From Bolinopsis microptera (lineage: Eukaryota > Ctenophora > Tentaculata > Lobata > Bolinopsidae): a DNA stretch of 64,000 nt. How positions within the stretch are numbered: the stretch's first letter is position 1; every line of letters begins with the position of its first letter. Shown one piece after another: positions 63,203 to 64,000 of the stretch. The position numbers were made by a program, and so were the translations under genes. Under the pieces are notes generated by a model. That model saw only the letters and a program-made list of their open reading frames with translations, was not told the DNA's origin and did not search any database. The DNA lies in contig NC_087076.1 in assembly GCF_026151205.1 (NCBI RefSeq), positions 21,882,828 through 21,946,827 of the forward strand, given 5' to 3'.

Positions 63203-64000
63203 ATTTTACTGCTGCTAGGTAAAAATACTTTCATAGGTTCAATAGGTAGGTACTGCAATTGTATGGCATGAATATCTATAAAATTGTTTACACGTTTAGC
63301 GACAGTGAAAAGAAATCATAACAGCCACTTATTCTTGGAGATGGCAAAAAGATTAAATAAGCTAAAAGAAGCTTGTATTAATCCTCTGGATGTGGTATCT
63401 CCTCTATTTCAGAAGTCTTGGCCCAGATTTCTCTGGTCTACTAGACGTGGAGCACAGGTGTAAGTCTACTTCAAATGTTTGTTGAGAGTGTCGGTTGAGT
63501 GTTAGCAAATAACTCTTTCCAACGTAGATTGATGGCCATTGCAGAAATATTCTCCTTTACCGTAGCGAGTAGATCATCTTTTGCTTTCTTGGACCAAGAC
63601 TGAGTGCTGTGTTGTGAGTGTGAGTAGAAATGGTGACCTTTCCTCTTCGGGGGCGGGGGAGGAGTGGTAGTGAAATGTTGATGGGGGAGCGGGAGAAGTA
63701 GAGAGGGAGTTGTGGAGTATTTTGTGGAGCGGTTTGAGGAACAAACTAAATAACCTTCGAATAGATTTCGTAATTCCTGCTAGCATTGTACAAAATTTCA
63801 GGGATTAAATCCTGAAAAGTAGCGAATAGTATTGCCGATCAGGCCAGGACCATGTAAAAGTGTAACATTCCTTCTCCGAGAACAAATGTAAGTTGAAGCA
63901 AAATTACTATTGCCAATTATTTGCCAATGCTGATGAAAAAATGTTATTAAGATTTAGAAAGTTCTGAGATTATTATCTATCATACAATTTTGACACAACT
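63201..64000. other. Window end, nothing recognised
   Basis: Unique-looking AT-rich sequence with no frame longer than about 70 codons and no family similarity seen. Confidence 0.5.

Overview
This window looks like nuclear DNA of an invertebrate animal. It is AT-rich and intron-bearing, with long tandem arrays, several LINE retrotransposons and genes of metazoan families (CELF, ARSB-type sulfatase, a 7TM receptor, an IRE1/RNase L-type kinase). A cnidarian or similar early-branching marine animal is my guess, but no single feature proves it.

Layout. 1-5148: no recognisable coding; two tandem arrays, a long poly-G run and a duplicated palindrome. 5149-12284 (+): the 3' seven exons of a CELF/Bruno-type RNA-binding protein gene, from the end of RRM2 to the stop after RRM3. 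One intron holds a 1 kb array of identical 39-bp units. The 5' exons lie outside the window or were not found. 13684-14558: a 21-bp minisatellite, followed by a fold-back element. 17319-25007 (-): the 3' exons of a spliced gene I do not recognise, with weaker exon candidates to 28194. A complete single-exon arylsulfatase B-like gene (18780-20402, -) and a 5'-truncated LINE fragment (22245-22964, -) sit in its largest intron. 28311-29486 (+): a two-exon orphan rhodopsin-like GPCR. 32946-34570 (+): an IRE1/RNase L-like kinase plus KEN ribonuclease gene, interrupted by a one-base frameshift.

37460-39525 (-): a 5'-truncated LINE with one nonsense codon. 39961-40223: a possible MITE with internal poly-C runs. 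41290-42420: a CpG-rich, probably repetitive block. 43495-54190 (-): two non-LTR retrotransposons of one broad CR1/L2-like type, head to tail. Both ORF2s are open across endonuclease and reverse transcriptase. Both ORF1s encode an AlkB-like 2-oxoglutarate/Fe(II) dioxygenase followed by an SGNH-hydrolase-like domain. This architecture, seen in two diverged copies with the metal and 2OG ligands kept, is the most notable content of the window. 54190-64000: mostly non-coding, with a tRNA-like sequence, a 2.6 kb GGA-rich purine tract bracketed by copies of a tgtccg hairpin, and long homopolymer runs.

The cellular genes do not form a pathway. All calls come from reading the sequence and recalling family motifs; no search was run.
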